Of a DNA stretch of 43,693 nucleotides, positions 8,227 through 15,769 are shown piece by piece. The notes beneath the pieces are model-generated. The model was not told where the DNA came from and made no database searches. It saw only the letters and a program-made list of their open reading frames with translations. Within the stretch, counting starts at the first letter, position 1, and every line of letters begins with the position of its first letter. Both the position numbers and the translations under genes were made by a program. The DNA comes from Bacteroidota bacterium (GTDB lineage: Bacteria > Bacteroidota > Bacteroidia > JABDFU01), in contig JABDFG010000014.1 in the NCBI GenBank assembly GCA_013286655.1, positions 1 to 43,693 on the forward strand, read 5' to 3'.

Positions 8227-9090
8227 TTATCCTAAATAAGCTTTTAATAATTTACTGCGGGAATTGTGGCGAAGGCGACGAATAGCCTTCTCTTTGATTT
8301 GCCTAACGCGTTCACGCGTTAAATCGAACTTGGCGCCAATTTCTTCAAGAGTTAAACCATGATTTTGGCCTATGCCAAAAAATAATTTTATGACATCCCT
8401 TTCGCGTTCTGTGAGTGTAGAAAGAGAACGTTCTATTTCCCGTTGAAGAGACTCATTCATTAAACCATTGTCAGCCTTTGGAGAATCGGGATTAATCAGA
8501 ACGTCCAGGAGGCTGTTGTCTTCTCCATTCACAAATGGGGCATCCATGGATACATGGCGACCCGAAACACGCATCGTATCGGCTACTTTATCTTCTGGAA
8601 GATCCAATAAGTTGGATAATTCTTCCGCACTTGGTTCACGTTCAAATTCCTGTTCAAGTTTTGAAAATGCTTTGTTGATTTTATTCAGAGAACCTACCTG
8701 GTTCAAGGGCAGACGAACAATACGGGATTGTTCTGCCAGTGCCTGTAGAATTGATTGGCGAATCCACCATACGGCGTAAGAAATGAATTTAAAACCACGT
8801 GTTTCATCAAAACGTTTTGCGGCTTTTATCAAACCGAGGTTACCTTCGTTAATCAAGTCAGGAAGGCTTAAGCCCTGGTTTTGATATTGTTTAGCCACAG
8901 AAACAACGAAACGCAAATTTGCTTTTGTCAGTTTTTCCAGTGCGATCTGATCTCCATCGCGGATACGTTTAGCCAACGAAACTTCTTCTTCAGCAGTAAT
9001 CAATTCTTCCCGACCTATTTCCTGAAGGTACTTATCAAGAGATGCGCTTTCGCGATTGGTGATCGACTTGGTGATTTTTAACTGTCTCAT
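8227..9090 (-). CDS. rpoD: Primary RNA polymerase sigma factor RpoD (Bacteroidota type)
   Basis: This 287-aa sigma-70 lacks region 1.1 and the non-conserved region, as is normal for the Bacteroidota housekeeping factor. Region 1.2 is [20 protein letters not shown]; region 2 includes [34 protein letters not shown] and [17 protein letters not shown]; region 3 follows [12 protein letters not shown]; region 4.2 is [20 protein letters not shown] with the HTH for the -33 element. It directs RNA polymerase to the promoters of type TTG-N19/20-TAnnTTTG seen repeatedly in this window, including one of its own at 9142-9172. The gap gene follows after 1 nt and is probably cotranscribed. Confidence 0.96.
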   Translation of the reverse strand: MRQLKITKSITNRESASLDKYLQEIGREELITAEEEVSLAKRIRDGDQIALEKLTKANLRFVVSVAKQYQNQGLSLPDLINEGNLGLIKAAKRFDETRGFKFISYAVWWIRQSILQALAEQSRIVRLPLNQVGSLNKINKAFSKLEQEFEREPSAEELSNLLDLPEDKVADTMRVSGRHVSMDAPFVNGEDNSLLDVLINPDSPKADNGLMNESLQREIERSLSTLTERERDVIKLFFGIGQNHGLTLEEIGAKFDLTRERVRQIKEKAIRRLRHNSRSKLLKAYLG

Positions 9091-9141
9091 TTGATTTGTT
9101 TACAGTGTTAACGATCTATTAACCTTCTATTAAAACTAACG

Positions 9142-9172
9142 CAAATGTATTTCAATTATTACGAGTTGTCAA
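9142..9172 (-). promoter_or_regulatory. Promoter of rpoD (TTG-N20-TACATTTG)
   Basis: On the minus strand, a -33 TTG (9170-9172) is followed after 20 nt by TACATTTG (9142-9149), an exact TAnnTTTG match. It lies about 50 nt before the rpoD ATG at 9090. This is one of the two best two-box matches in the window and implies that RpoD transcribes its own gene. Confidence 0.65.
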
Positions 9173-9236
9173 TGGTTTAGGCTAAATATAATTTATTGAG
9201 GTTCATCTACTTGGAACAATTTAGATCAATTAGAAG

Positions 9237-9261
9237 AAGCCCCCTTTAAGGGGGGCTTTTT
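9237..9261. terminator. GC-rich hairpin between htrA and rpoD
   Basis: AAGCCCCC (9237-9244) pairs with GGGGGCTT (9251-9258) around a 6-nt loop. The T-run is better on the plus strand (9257-9261), yet the gene that needs a stop is htrA on the minus strand, ending at 9303; read that way the tail is TTCTTC. It most likely ends htrA and separates it from the rpoD promoter. Confidence 0.6.
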
Positions 9262-9302
9262 GGTCGATGAACTGCTTTTGGGAATTTATTTAAAACCGCT
9301 TC

Positions 9303-10775
9303 TCATAATCCAAAACCATAATAGGCCCGCATCCCGTTTGCATAGATACCTTCAATTAGCACACCCCCCTCTTTATTTTCCAGGTCATTTTTTACATCAT
9401 CCAATGTATTAACGTCTTTCTTATCGATTTTAGTGATAATAAAACCTTCTCTTATACCAGAAGCCCTTAGCTTACCACCATTCAAGCGGACAACTTTAAG
9501 GCCATTTTTGATATTCAACCGTTTCATTTCATCCGGACTTGCCTGCTCGAAACTGCCACCGAGAACACTAATCACTTCAGATTTTTCTTTTTTCACCACA
9601 GCGGTGTTTCCTTTGCGGTTTTTCAATGTTAACGGAACTATTTTTTCTTCACCGTTTCTTTGTAATGTAATCATGATTTTATCGCCGGGGCGGAACTTAC
9701 TGACTTGTTCCTGCAATTCCGGAACATTATTTACATCCACATCGGCTATTTTCATAATTACATCGCCTTCGTGAATACCTGCATCTTCACCTGCACCTCC
9801 ATCTGTAATTGCATTCACATAGATACCCCGGATGTCTTTGATGTGTTTTTCTGAAGCGAGTTTTGCATCCAGGTCTCGGATACTTACCCCGATAAAAGCA
9901 CGTTGAACTTCCCCATATTCCAGCAGATCGGCCATTACCTTCTTTACAATATTAACAGGTATAGCAAAGGAATAACCTGCATATGAGCCAGTATTGGATT
10001 TAATCGCTGCGTTAATGCCTACCAGTTCTCCGGCGGTATTGACCAATGCTCCACCACTGTTTCCTGGATTGATAGCAGCATCCGTCTGAATATAAGATTC
10101 GATCGGATAATTGCCATTTTCACGGTCTCCGCCATCCAGTATGTTTAAGTCCCGTCCCTTGGCACTTACAATACCTGCCGTAACGGTGGAAGTAAGATTA
10201 AACGGATTTCCAACTGCCAGTACCCATTCTCCCACTTTCAGATCGTCTGAATTTCCATAGGTAACATAAGGAAGATTTTGTTCTTTTATTTTCAATAAGG
10301 CAAGATCTGTATTGGGGTCTCGTCCAATAATCACCGCCGGATAAGTACGTTTATCGTTTAGTACAACTTCAATTTTTTCAGCGTGTTCCACAACGTGATT
10401 ATTGGTAACAATATAACCATCTCCACTGATGATTACACCGGAGCCCGCCGACATTGGCTGGAGAGGCTGCTGTTGCGGAGGCCTGGCGCCAAAAAATAAG
10501 TTATAGAAAGGGTCGTTGTTATTATTCTGATAGGAGTTTTCTACAGCATAGGTGGTCTTTATATGCACCACAGCATGAACTGTCATCTCGGCAGCATTGA
10601 CAAAATTGACTGTCGTTTCAGCAGGGCTGCCAGGCATATTGACAAATTTCACCTCTTTGGGAGCAATTTGTTTTGCGCTATAATTTGCATCTTGTTTAGT
10701 AAAGTGGTGATCTACTTCAAGTGCAGTGATACCGCCGATTCCTGCAACAAGGAAAATACTAAGCATCTTTTTCAT
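9303..10775 (-). CDS. HtrA/DegP-family periplasmic serine protease
   Basis: This is a 490-aa Do-family protease. The N-terminus (MLSIFLVAGIGGITALEV) is a signal peptide or anchor. The trypsin-like domain has the triad H127 (TNNHVVE), D157 (NTDLALLKI) and S250 (NPGNSGGAL). Two PDZ domains follow, about 285-380 (FIGVSIRDL, VNAITDGGAGEDAGI, GDVI) and about 400-490 (LGGSFEQ, KVVRLNGGKLRASGIREGFI). A low-complexity segment with N-rich and PQQQPLQP stretches sits before the protease domain. It degrades misfolded envelope proteins. It stands divergent from an anchored protein of unknown role, with 160 nt between starts, and is followed by a hairpin. degP or degQ cannot be told apart here. Confidence 0.94.
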   Translation of the reverse strand: MKKMLSIFLVAGIGGITALEVDHHFTKQDANYSAKQIAPKEVKFVNMPGSPAETTVNFVNAAEMTVHAVVHIKTTYAVENSYQNNNNDPFYNLFFGARPPQQQPLQPMSAGSGVIISGDGYIVTNNHVVEHAEKIEVVLNDKRTYPAVIIGRDPNTDLALLKIKEQNLPYVTYGNSDDLKVGEWVLAVGNPFNLTSTVTAGIVSAKGRDLNILDGGDRENGNYPIESYIQTDAAINPGNSGGALVNTAGELVGINAAIKSNTGSYAGYSFAIPVNIVKKVMADLLEYGEVQRAFIGVSIRDLDAKLASEKHIKDIRGIYVNAITDGGAGEDAGIHEGDVIMKIADVDVNNVPELQEQVSKFRPGDKIMITLQRNGEEKIVPLTLKNRKGNTAVVKKEKSEVISVLGGSFEQASPDEMKRLNIKNGLKVVRLNGGKLRASGIREGFIITKIDKKDVNTLDDVKNDLENKEGGVLIEGIYANGMRAYYGFGL

Positions 10776-10906
10776 AACATTGAGTTTTTAAGATTATACA
10801 AAGATTTTGAGCTATCTATACCAACGCAAATTTCAGTCCTTATTGAAAGAAATAAAAGACCTTAACATAATTTAACAGGGATACCACTTTACATGTTTAA
10901 TACGAT

Positions 10907-10914
10907 TACCTTTG
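10907..10914 (+). promoter_or_regulatory. -7 box upstream of the anchored protein / dapF unit
   Basis: TACCTTTG matches TAnnTTTG exactly and ends 21 nt before the ATG at 10936. No TTG is found at the expected -33 spacing. It would drive the unknown anchored protein gene and dapF. Confidence 0.45.
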
Positions 10915-10935
10915 TAGTGACATCCCTAATATCCC

Positions 10936-11574
10936 ATGCCGCACTTCAAAGATAAGTTACAATCGTTTATGATTGGCCTTCTGGTTGGTTTATTGGTAGG
11001 AGGAGGTTTTTTTATTTTGAAACTGGATGATTATTTCAAAGAGTTGAGTTTTTACAGGGGATTATCTCAAAAGCAGGAGGAAAAAACAGAAGAAAAAATA
11101 AAAGATCAGACAGATGAGCGTATTCGGTTAAAGAATAAAAACACAACGGTTGCTAAGAACGATTCAGCAAAAGGCGCGAAAATGACTGTTAAGAGTACTG
11201 CCAATCTTGACATTGTTGTGAAAAAAGACGAATTACTGATCGTTAAGCAGGTGGATATGATCAATCTTTCCTCTCCCGGTAATAAAGACTCTTTACTTCA
11301 AGAATTAAGCGGAATCAAAGATGATCAAGTATTGATCAGGCAGTCAATGAACGTTGAATTCTGGCTTTCTCCAATTAATTACAAAGGATATAAAATGGCA
11401 AAAAATAAGGTCGTTTTGTTTGGAATTGCCACACAGGAGGATGTTAAATTGTATAAACTGGATGAAAATAGTTATTTAAAATTACAACAAGGTGTTTACA
11501 AATTAGAGTATACGAATGATTTCAAGCAGATGGAACCGGTGAACGAGGAGGCCGTTTTAACTTTGTTAAAATAA
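10936..11574 (+). CDS. Membrane-anchored protein of unknown function (212 aa)
   Basis: A single N-terminal transmembrane helix (FMIGLLVGLLVGGGFFILKL, about 11-30) has its short N-terminus likely in the cytoplasm. It is followed by a charged coiled or disordered linker of K, E and D residues (about 40-85). A C-terminal globular domain of about 120 residues begins near DIVVKKDELLIVKQVDM. No family is recognised. It is 8 nt before dapF and probably in the same transcript, and it stands divergent from htrA. The order TM-linker-small domain resembles envelope scaffold proteins, but this is only shape. Confidence 0.75.
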   Translation: MPHFKDKLQSFMIGLLVGLLVGGGFFILKLDDYFKELSFYRGLSQKQEEKTEEKIKDQTDERIRLKNKNTTVAKNDSAKGAKMTVKSTANLDIVVKKDELLIVKQVDMINLSSPGNKDSLLQELSGIKDDQVLIRQSMNVEFWLSPINYKGYKMAKNKVVLFGIATQEDVKLYKLDENSYLKLQQGVYKLEYTNDFKQMEPVNEEAVLTLLK

Positions 11575-11582
11575 TACATAAA

Positions 11583-12365
11583 ATGAAAAGCGCTTTTTAC
11601 AAATACCAGGGAACAGGAAATGATTTTGTGATTATAGATAATCGGGATATGCGTTTTGATCGAAATGCAAACGGAATTGTTGCTAAATTATGTGACAGGC
11701 GCTTTGGGATTGGCGCGGATGGATTAATGTTGTTGCAAAATAAATCAGGGTATGATTTTGAAATGGTGTATTATAATTCAGATGGTCAGGAGAGTTCGAT
11801 GTGTGGCAACGGAGGTCGCTGCATAGTTGCCTTGGCTCAGAAACTTGCGCTAATAACGGAAAAGGCAAAGTTTATTGCAATTGACGGAGAACATAGAGCC
11901 TTGATAAAGAACGATTGGGTAAGTCTGCAGATGAATGATGTAACGGGAATAGAAGAGAATACGGATTTTTATTTTTTAAACACAGGTTCCCCTCATTACG
12001 TAAAATTTGTTAATGATATTGAAAATTATAATGTCCGGGAAGAAGGTCGAAAAATAAGGTATAGTGAACGCTTCAAAGAAAAGGGAACAAACGTTAATTT
12101 TATAGAGAAGCAAAATAATCTATTGTTTGTACGTACCTATGAACGTGGAGTGGAAGAGGAGACATTTTCCTGTGGAACAGGAGTTACAGCTGCGGCTCTT
12201 GTTGGATCGCTCACCAACGTATCAGATAGCGGAAACCTTTGCAGGATAAAAACACGGGGGGGGGATCTGAGCGTCCATTTTAACCATAAGGCGGATGGTA
12301 CTTTTGATAATATCTGGCTGGAAGGTCCTGCCACTTTTGTTTTTAAAGGAGAGGTGGAGATATAG
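11583..12365 (+). CDS. dapF: Diaminopimelate epimerase
   Basis: 260 aa, close to the usual 270-280. The protein begins with the family block YQGTGNDFVIIDN. The two catalytic cysteines are C74 in MCGNGGRC and C197 in ETFSCGTGVTA. It converts LL- to meso-diaminopimelate for lysine and peptidoglycan. It lies 8 nt after the anchored unknown protein. A run of nine G (12256-12264), which encodes an Arg-Gly-Gly stretch near the C-terminus, is a possible slippage site. The frame is intact here; loss or gain of one G would remove the last ~35 residues. Confidence 0.95.
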   Translation: MKSAFYKYQGTGNDFVIIDNRDMRFDRNANGIVAKLCDRRFGIGADGLMLLQNKSGYDFEMVYYNSDGQESSMCGNGGRCIVALAQKLALITEKAKFIAIDGEHRALIKNDWVSLQMNDVTGIEENTDFYFLNTGSPHYVKFVNDIENYNVREEGRKIRYSERFKEKGTNVNFIEKQNNLLFVRTYERGVEEETFSCGTGVTAAALVGSLTNVSDSGNLCRIKTRGGDLSVHFNHKADGTFDNIWLEGPATFVFKGEVEI

Positions 12366-12376
12366 CAGTTTCTTAA

Positions 12377-12384
12377 TACCTTTG
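12377..12384 (+). promoter_or_regulatory. -7 box directly before the pspC-like gene
   Basis: TACCTTTG, an exact TAnnTTTG, ends 4 nt before the ATG at 12389. If used, transcription would start at or inside the start codon region, giving a leaderless mRNA. No -33 box is evident. Confidence 0.4.
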
Positions 12385-12388
12385 TCCC

Positions 12389-12637
12389 ATGGTTACTAAA
12401 AAGGTACATTCTATTCAGGATTGGTTTGAACAACAAGCCTTTGGTGTATGTGCCTGGTGGGGTAAGAAACTTGGTATACGCTCTACCCATATACGGATGT
12501 ATTTTATTTATCTTTCTTTTTTTACTGCTGGCTCCCCCGTTATTGTCTACTTCATTATGGCTTTTTTGCTGGAACACAAAGATTATTTTAAACCCGGGCG
12601 TCAGCGCTCTGAGCGTCTATCTGTATGGGATATTTGA
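12389..12637 (+). CDS. PspC-like small membrane protein (82 aa)
   Basis: The sequence FGVCAWWGKKLGIRSTHIRM (about 18-37) followed by YFIYLSFFTAGSPVIVYFIM (about 38-57) is typical of the short PspC-domain proteins of Bacteroidota: a conserved G-V-C-x-x-x-G-x-K-x-G-I block and one membrane helix with F-x-x-G-S-P. The tail is charged. In proteobacteria PspC belongs to the phage-shock response; the role of the short Bacteroidota form is unknown. It lies 23 nt after dapF and 13 nt before the first PorE-like gene, so it probably heads that transcript. Confidence 0.8.
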   Translation: MVTKKVHSIQDWFEQQAFGVCAWWGKKLGIRSTHIRMYFIYLSFFTAGSPVIVYFIMAFLLEHKDYFKPGRQRSERLSVWDI

Positions 12638-12650
12638 AATTCTGAGAAAT

Positions 12651-14654
12651 ATGCAAAAAGGGCAATTTTTAATAGTTATTGGCTCATTCGTGTCTTTTTT
12701 TTCTTTTTCCCAAAAAAATATTGATTTTTCCAAAGCAAATTTTCCCAATGATCCCAAAGGATTAAAGGAAGCAGAAAAAGCGATTAGTAAAGGAGATGAC
12801 TTCTATCGTCAGGGAAACATCAAATATAAGCAGGCGCTGGATTTTTATATACAAGCCAATGAGTTTAATCCGGAGAATGCAGAATTGAATTTTAAAATAG
12901 GAGCTTGTTATTTGAGTTCCTATACCCGGTTAAAGGCTATTCCTTTTTTGGAAAAGGCTCAAAAACTTAATTTTAATGTAGATCCTCAACTGCATTTGAT
13001 GTTAGGAAAAGCGTATCACCTGAATCTTCAATGGGATAAAGCAATCTATGAATACACGAAGTTTTTTAAATCACTTTTGCCAAATGAACAGAAAGAACTG
13101 AATGAGGCTATTCAAAAACGCATTACAGAATGCAAAAATGGCAAGTTGCTTGTTAAAGAACCAGACAATGTTAAAATTGAAAATGTGGGATCAGCGATCA
13201 ACACAATTTATCCTGAATATGGGGCGGAGATATCGGCGGACGAATCTGAGCTGATCTTTACTTCCAAACGCAATACTTCTACCGGCGGGGCGAAAGACCT
13301 GTTATTAAACGAATATTTCGAAGACATCTATATTTCTTATAAAAAAGATGGGAAATGGGAGGAAGCTCAAAATATCGGGAAACCGATCAATGACGAAAAA
13401 CATAATGCTACCGCCGGTTTGTCCTTAGATGGACAAACCCTTTATGTCTACCTGGATGAAAATGACGGGGACTTATTTGAAACGCATTTGGACGGTGATA
13501 AATGGGAGAAACCTGTAAGAATCGGGGGTGGAGTGAATACCAAATACCATGAATCATCCGTTTCTTTGTCATATGATGGGAAAATACTATATTTTGTTAG
13601 TGACAGACCTGGTGGGATCGGAGACCGGGATATTTATTATTGTACCAAGGATGTCAAGGGAAAATGGGGAGAGGCAGTGAATATGGGCTCTGAAATTAAT
13701 ACACCTTATGGTGAAGATGGAGTTTTTGCACATCCGGATGGAAAAACACTTTATTTTAGTTCTCAGGGATTCAATTCCATGGGAGGATATGATATTTTCA
13801 AATCCACGCTCGGAAAAGATGGAAAGTGGTCGAAGCCGGTTAATATGGGTTACCCTATTAATACGCCGGAAGATGACATATTTTTTGTTATGTCGGGAAG
13901 TGGAAAGCATGGTTACTATTCATCTTCCCGTGAAGATAGTTTTGGAGCGCTGGACATTTATATGATTTCATTTATGGATGCCCCCAAAGACAGTACAACA
14001 AAATCTGACTCCGTTAAAACAGAGGTTTCCCAAACTACCTTATTAAAAGGAATCATCACAGATGCCCAGACAGGTAAACCGCTTGAAGCTACAATTGAAG
14101 TGGTGGATAATCAGAAAAATGAATTGATTGCAAGTTTTAAATCCAATAGTTCTACCGGAAAATATCTGATTTCACTTCCTTCTGGTAAAAATTATGGTAT
14201 TGCGGTAAAAGCTCCTGATTATCTTTTTCATTCGGAAAATTTTGATATTCCGGCAAGCAGTTCTTATCAGGAAATAGAAAAAAATGTAGTGCTTAATAAA
14301 GTAGTTGTTGGAAGCAAAATTGTTCTTAATAATATTTTTTTCGATACGGGAAAATCGGACCTTCGTCCGGAATCTACTAATGAGTTGGAAAGGTTACTGC
14401 AATTAATGAATGAATTAATAACTCTGAAAATCGAAATATCCGGACACACCGATAACATTGGAAATGCAGAGTACAACCAGGGGTTATCGGAAGCTAGAGC
14501 CAAAGCAGTGGTTGAATATCTGAAGAAGAAGGGAGTTGAAACTGGTCGTATGGTTTATAAGGGATACGGTTTTACCCAGCCTGTTGCTGAAAATTCGACG
14601 GAAAAAGGTCGACAATTGAATCGGAGAACGGAGTTTAAGATATTGAGTAAATAA
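12651..14654 (+). CDS. PorE-like TPR / PD40 propeller / OmpA_C protein, copy 1
   Basis: The 667-aa exported protein has a signal peptide (FLIVIGSFVSFFSFSQ). Domains in order: TPR-like helices (about 45-160), a WD40-like PD40 beta-propeller with repeated D-G-x-x-L-Y-F-S blades (about 185-445), a carboxypeptidase-regulatory-like beta-sandwich (about 465-545; LLKGIITDAQTGKPLEATIE), and a C-terminal OmpA domain (about 555-667; IFFDTGKSDLRPES, ISGHTDNIG, RRTEF), which binds peptidoglycan. This order is that of PorE of the type IX secretion system, though Bacteroidota carry several such paralogues. I chose ATG 12651 because a longer frame from 12426 overlaps the pspC-like gene and adds non-homologous sequence. 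A close paralogue lies one gene downstream. Confidence 0.88.
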   Translation: MQKGQFLIVIGSFVSFFSFSQKNIDFSKANFPNDPKGLKEAEKAISKGDDFYRQGNIKYKQALDFYIQANEFNPENAELNFKIGACYLSSYTRLKAIPFLEKAQKLNFNVDPQLHLMLGKAYHLNLQWDKAIYEYTKFFKSLLPNEQKELNEAIQKRITECKNGKLLVKEPDNVKIENVGSAINTIYPEYGAEISADESELIFTSKRNTSTGGAKDLLLNEYFEDIYISYKKDGKWEEAQNIGKPINDEKHNATAGLSLDGQTLYVYLDENDGDLFETHLDGDKWEKPVRIGGGVNTKYHESSVSLSYDGKILYFVSDRPGGIGDRDIYYCTKDVKGKWGEAVNMGSEINTPYGEDGVFAHPDGKTLYFSSQGFNSMGGYDIFKSTLGKDGKWSKPVNMGYPINTPEDDIFFVMSGSGKHGYYSSSREDSFGALDIYMISFMDAPKDSTTKSDSVKTEVSQTTLLKGIITDAQTGKPLEATIEVVDNQKNELIASFKSNSSTGKYLISLPSGKNYGIAVKAPDYLFHSENFDIPASSSYQEIEKNVVLNKVVVGSKIVLNNIFFDTGKSDLRPESTNELERLLQLMNELITLKIEISGHTDNIGNAEYNQGLSEARAKAVVEYLKKKGVETGRMVYKGYGFTQPVAENSTEKGRQLNRRTEFKILSK

Positions 14655-14667
14655 GTTTAAAGTTTAA

Positions 14668-15765
14668 ATGTTTGAAAGTTTTAAAGTTATGAAGAGGGGA
14701 CAATTAGAAAATAGTTTTCGATATTTTTTACTAGTTGTTTTGATTTTTTGGTTTGCAGTTACTGTTTATTCTCAAGTTGATACGGTAAGGGCTAGTAACC
14801 TGGAGCCTGGTCAGGATGCCGAGAAATTCTATAACAGCGGTATCTCAGATTATAGTGCTAAAAATTACCAGGCTGCTTTAAACGACTTTAATCAGGCTAT
14901 CGGATTAAAAGCTGACTTTGACTTAGCATACCTCAACCGGGGCAATACTAAAATGGAATTGAAAGACAGTAAAGGAGCGATCAGTGATTTTGACAAAGCG
15001 ATTTTGATTAATGCCAATAACGACAATGCTTATTTTAGCCGGGCGCAGGCCAAATACAGTATAGGGGATAAGCAGGGGGCGGGAATGGATTATGCCAAAA
15101 CAATTGAATTAAATGGAAACAATGCCCAGGCCTATTATTATAATGCCGGATTAAAATTTGAAAATTCAGACTATAAAGGAGCTTTATCGGATTATGATAA
15201 AGCCATTATGCTTAAACCGGATTATGCTTACGCCTATAACGACAGAGGAAGTGCAAAACGCGAATTAGAAGATTATCCGGGAGCTATCCTGGATTATACA
15301 AAAGCAATTACACTTAATTCTGAAATGGCATTTGCCTATAATAACCTTGGTAGCATTTATCGCAAAACCGGAGAATATAAAAAGGCTATTGATTTTTACA
15401 CGAAAGCCATTGGTATTAAAAAAAATTATTATTTAGCCTACAATAACAGAGGTAGCGCAAAGTATGATATGAAAGATTATCGGAGTGCTGTGGAAGATTT
15501 CTCTGCGGCTATTAATATTAAGTCCGATTATTCATTCGCTTACAATAACCGGTCAGCGGCTAAATACAAATTAAAAGATTACAAAGGTGCAACGGAAGAC
15601 GCCTCTATGGCTATTAAATACAATGACAAATACGGTTATGCTTACTTGAACCGGGGAATAGCCAAGGAAATGATGCGTGACGAAAGTGCTTGTAAAGATT
15701 GGGAAATGGCGGGTAAGCTGGGTGTTGAACAAGGAAAAAATTATGCAGCAAGTTGTGATAAATAG
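14668..15765 (+). CDS. Exported TPR-repeat protein (365 aa)
   Basis: After a signal peptide (YFLLVVLIFWFAVTVYSQ), nearly the whole protein is tetratricopeptide repeats: about nine units of 34 residues, each with the pattern AYxNRGxAKxxLxDYxGAxxDxxKAI. TPR arrays bind other proteins. The gene lies 13 nt after the first and 4 nt before the second PorE-like gene, so it is probably part of their complex in the periplasm. The start may instead be the ATG at 14689 (MKRGQLENSF), which gives a tidier signal peptide; I kept the longer form. Two C residues near the end (ACKDWE and ASCDK) could form a disulfide. Confidence 0.85.
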   Translation: MFESFKVMKRGQLENSFRYFLLVVLIFWFAVTVYSQVDTVRASNLEPGQDAEKFYNSGISDYSAKNYQAALNDFNQAIGLKADFDLAYLNRGNTKMELKDSKGAISDFDKAILINANNDNAYFSRAQAKYSIGDKQGAGMDYAKTIELNGNNAQAYYYNAGLKFENSDYKGALSDYDKAIMLKPDYAYAYNDRGSAKRELEDYPGAILDYTKAITLNSEMAFAYNNLGSIYRKTGEYKKAIDFYTKAIGIKKNYYLAYNNRGSAKYDMKDYRSAVEDFSAAINIKSDYSFAYNNRSAAKYKLKDYKGATEDASMAIKYNDKYGYAYLNRGIAKEMMRDESACKDWEMAGKLGVEQGKNYAASCDK

Positions 15766-15769
15766 AAAT

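Noticed and set aside
12426-12650. 75-residue hydrophobic N-terminal extension of the first PorE-like protein
   Set aside because: It runs through the pspC-like gene in another frame; the ATG at 12651 begins a normal signal peptide that matches the paralogue.
15677-15769. Longer start for the second PorE-like protein
   Set aside because: It lies inside the TPR gene; ATG 15770 follows that gene's stop by 4 nt and begins a signal peptide.
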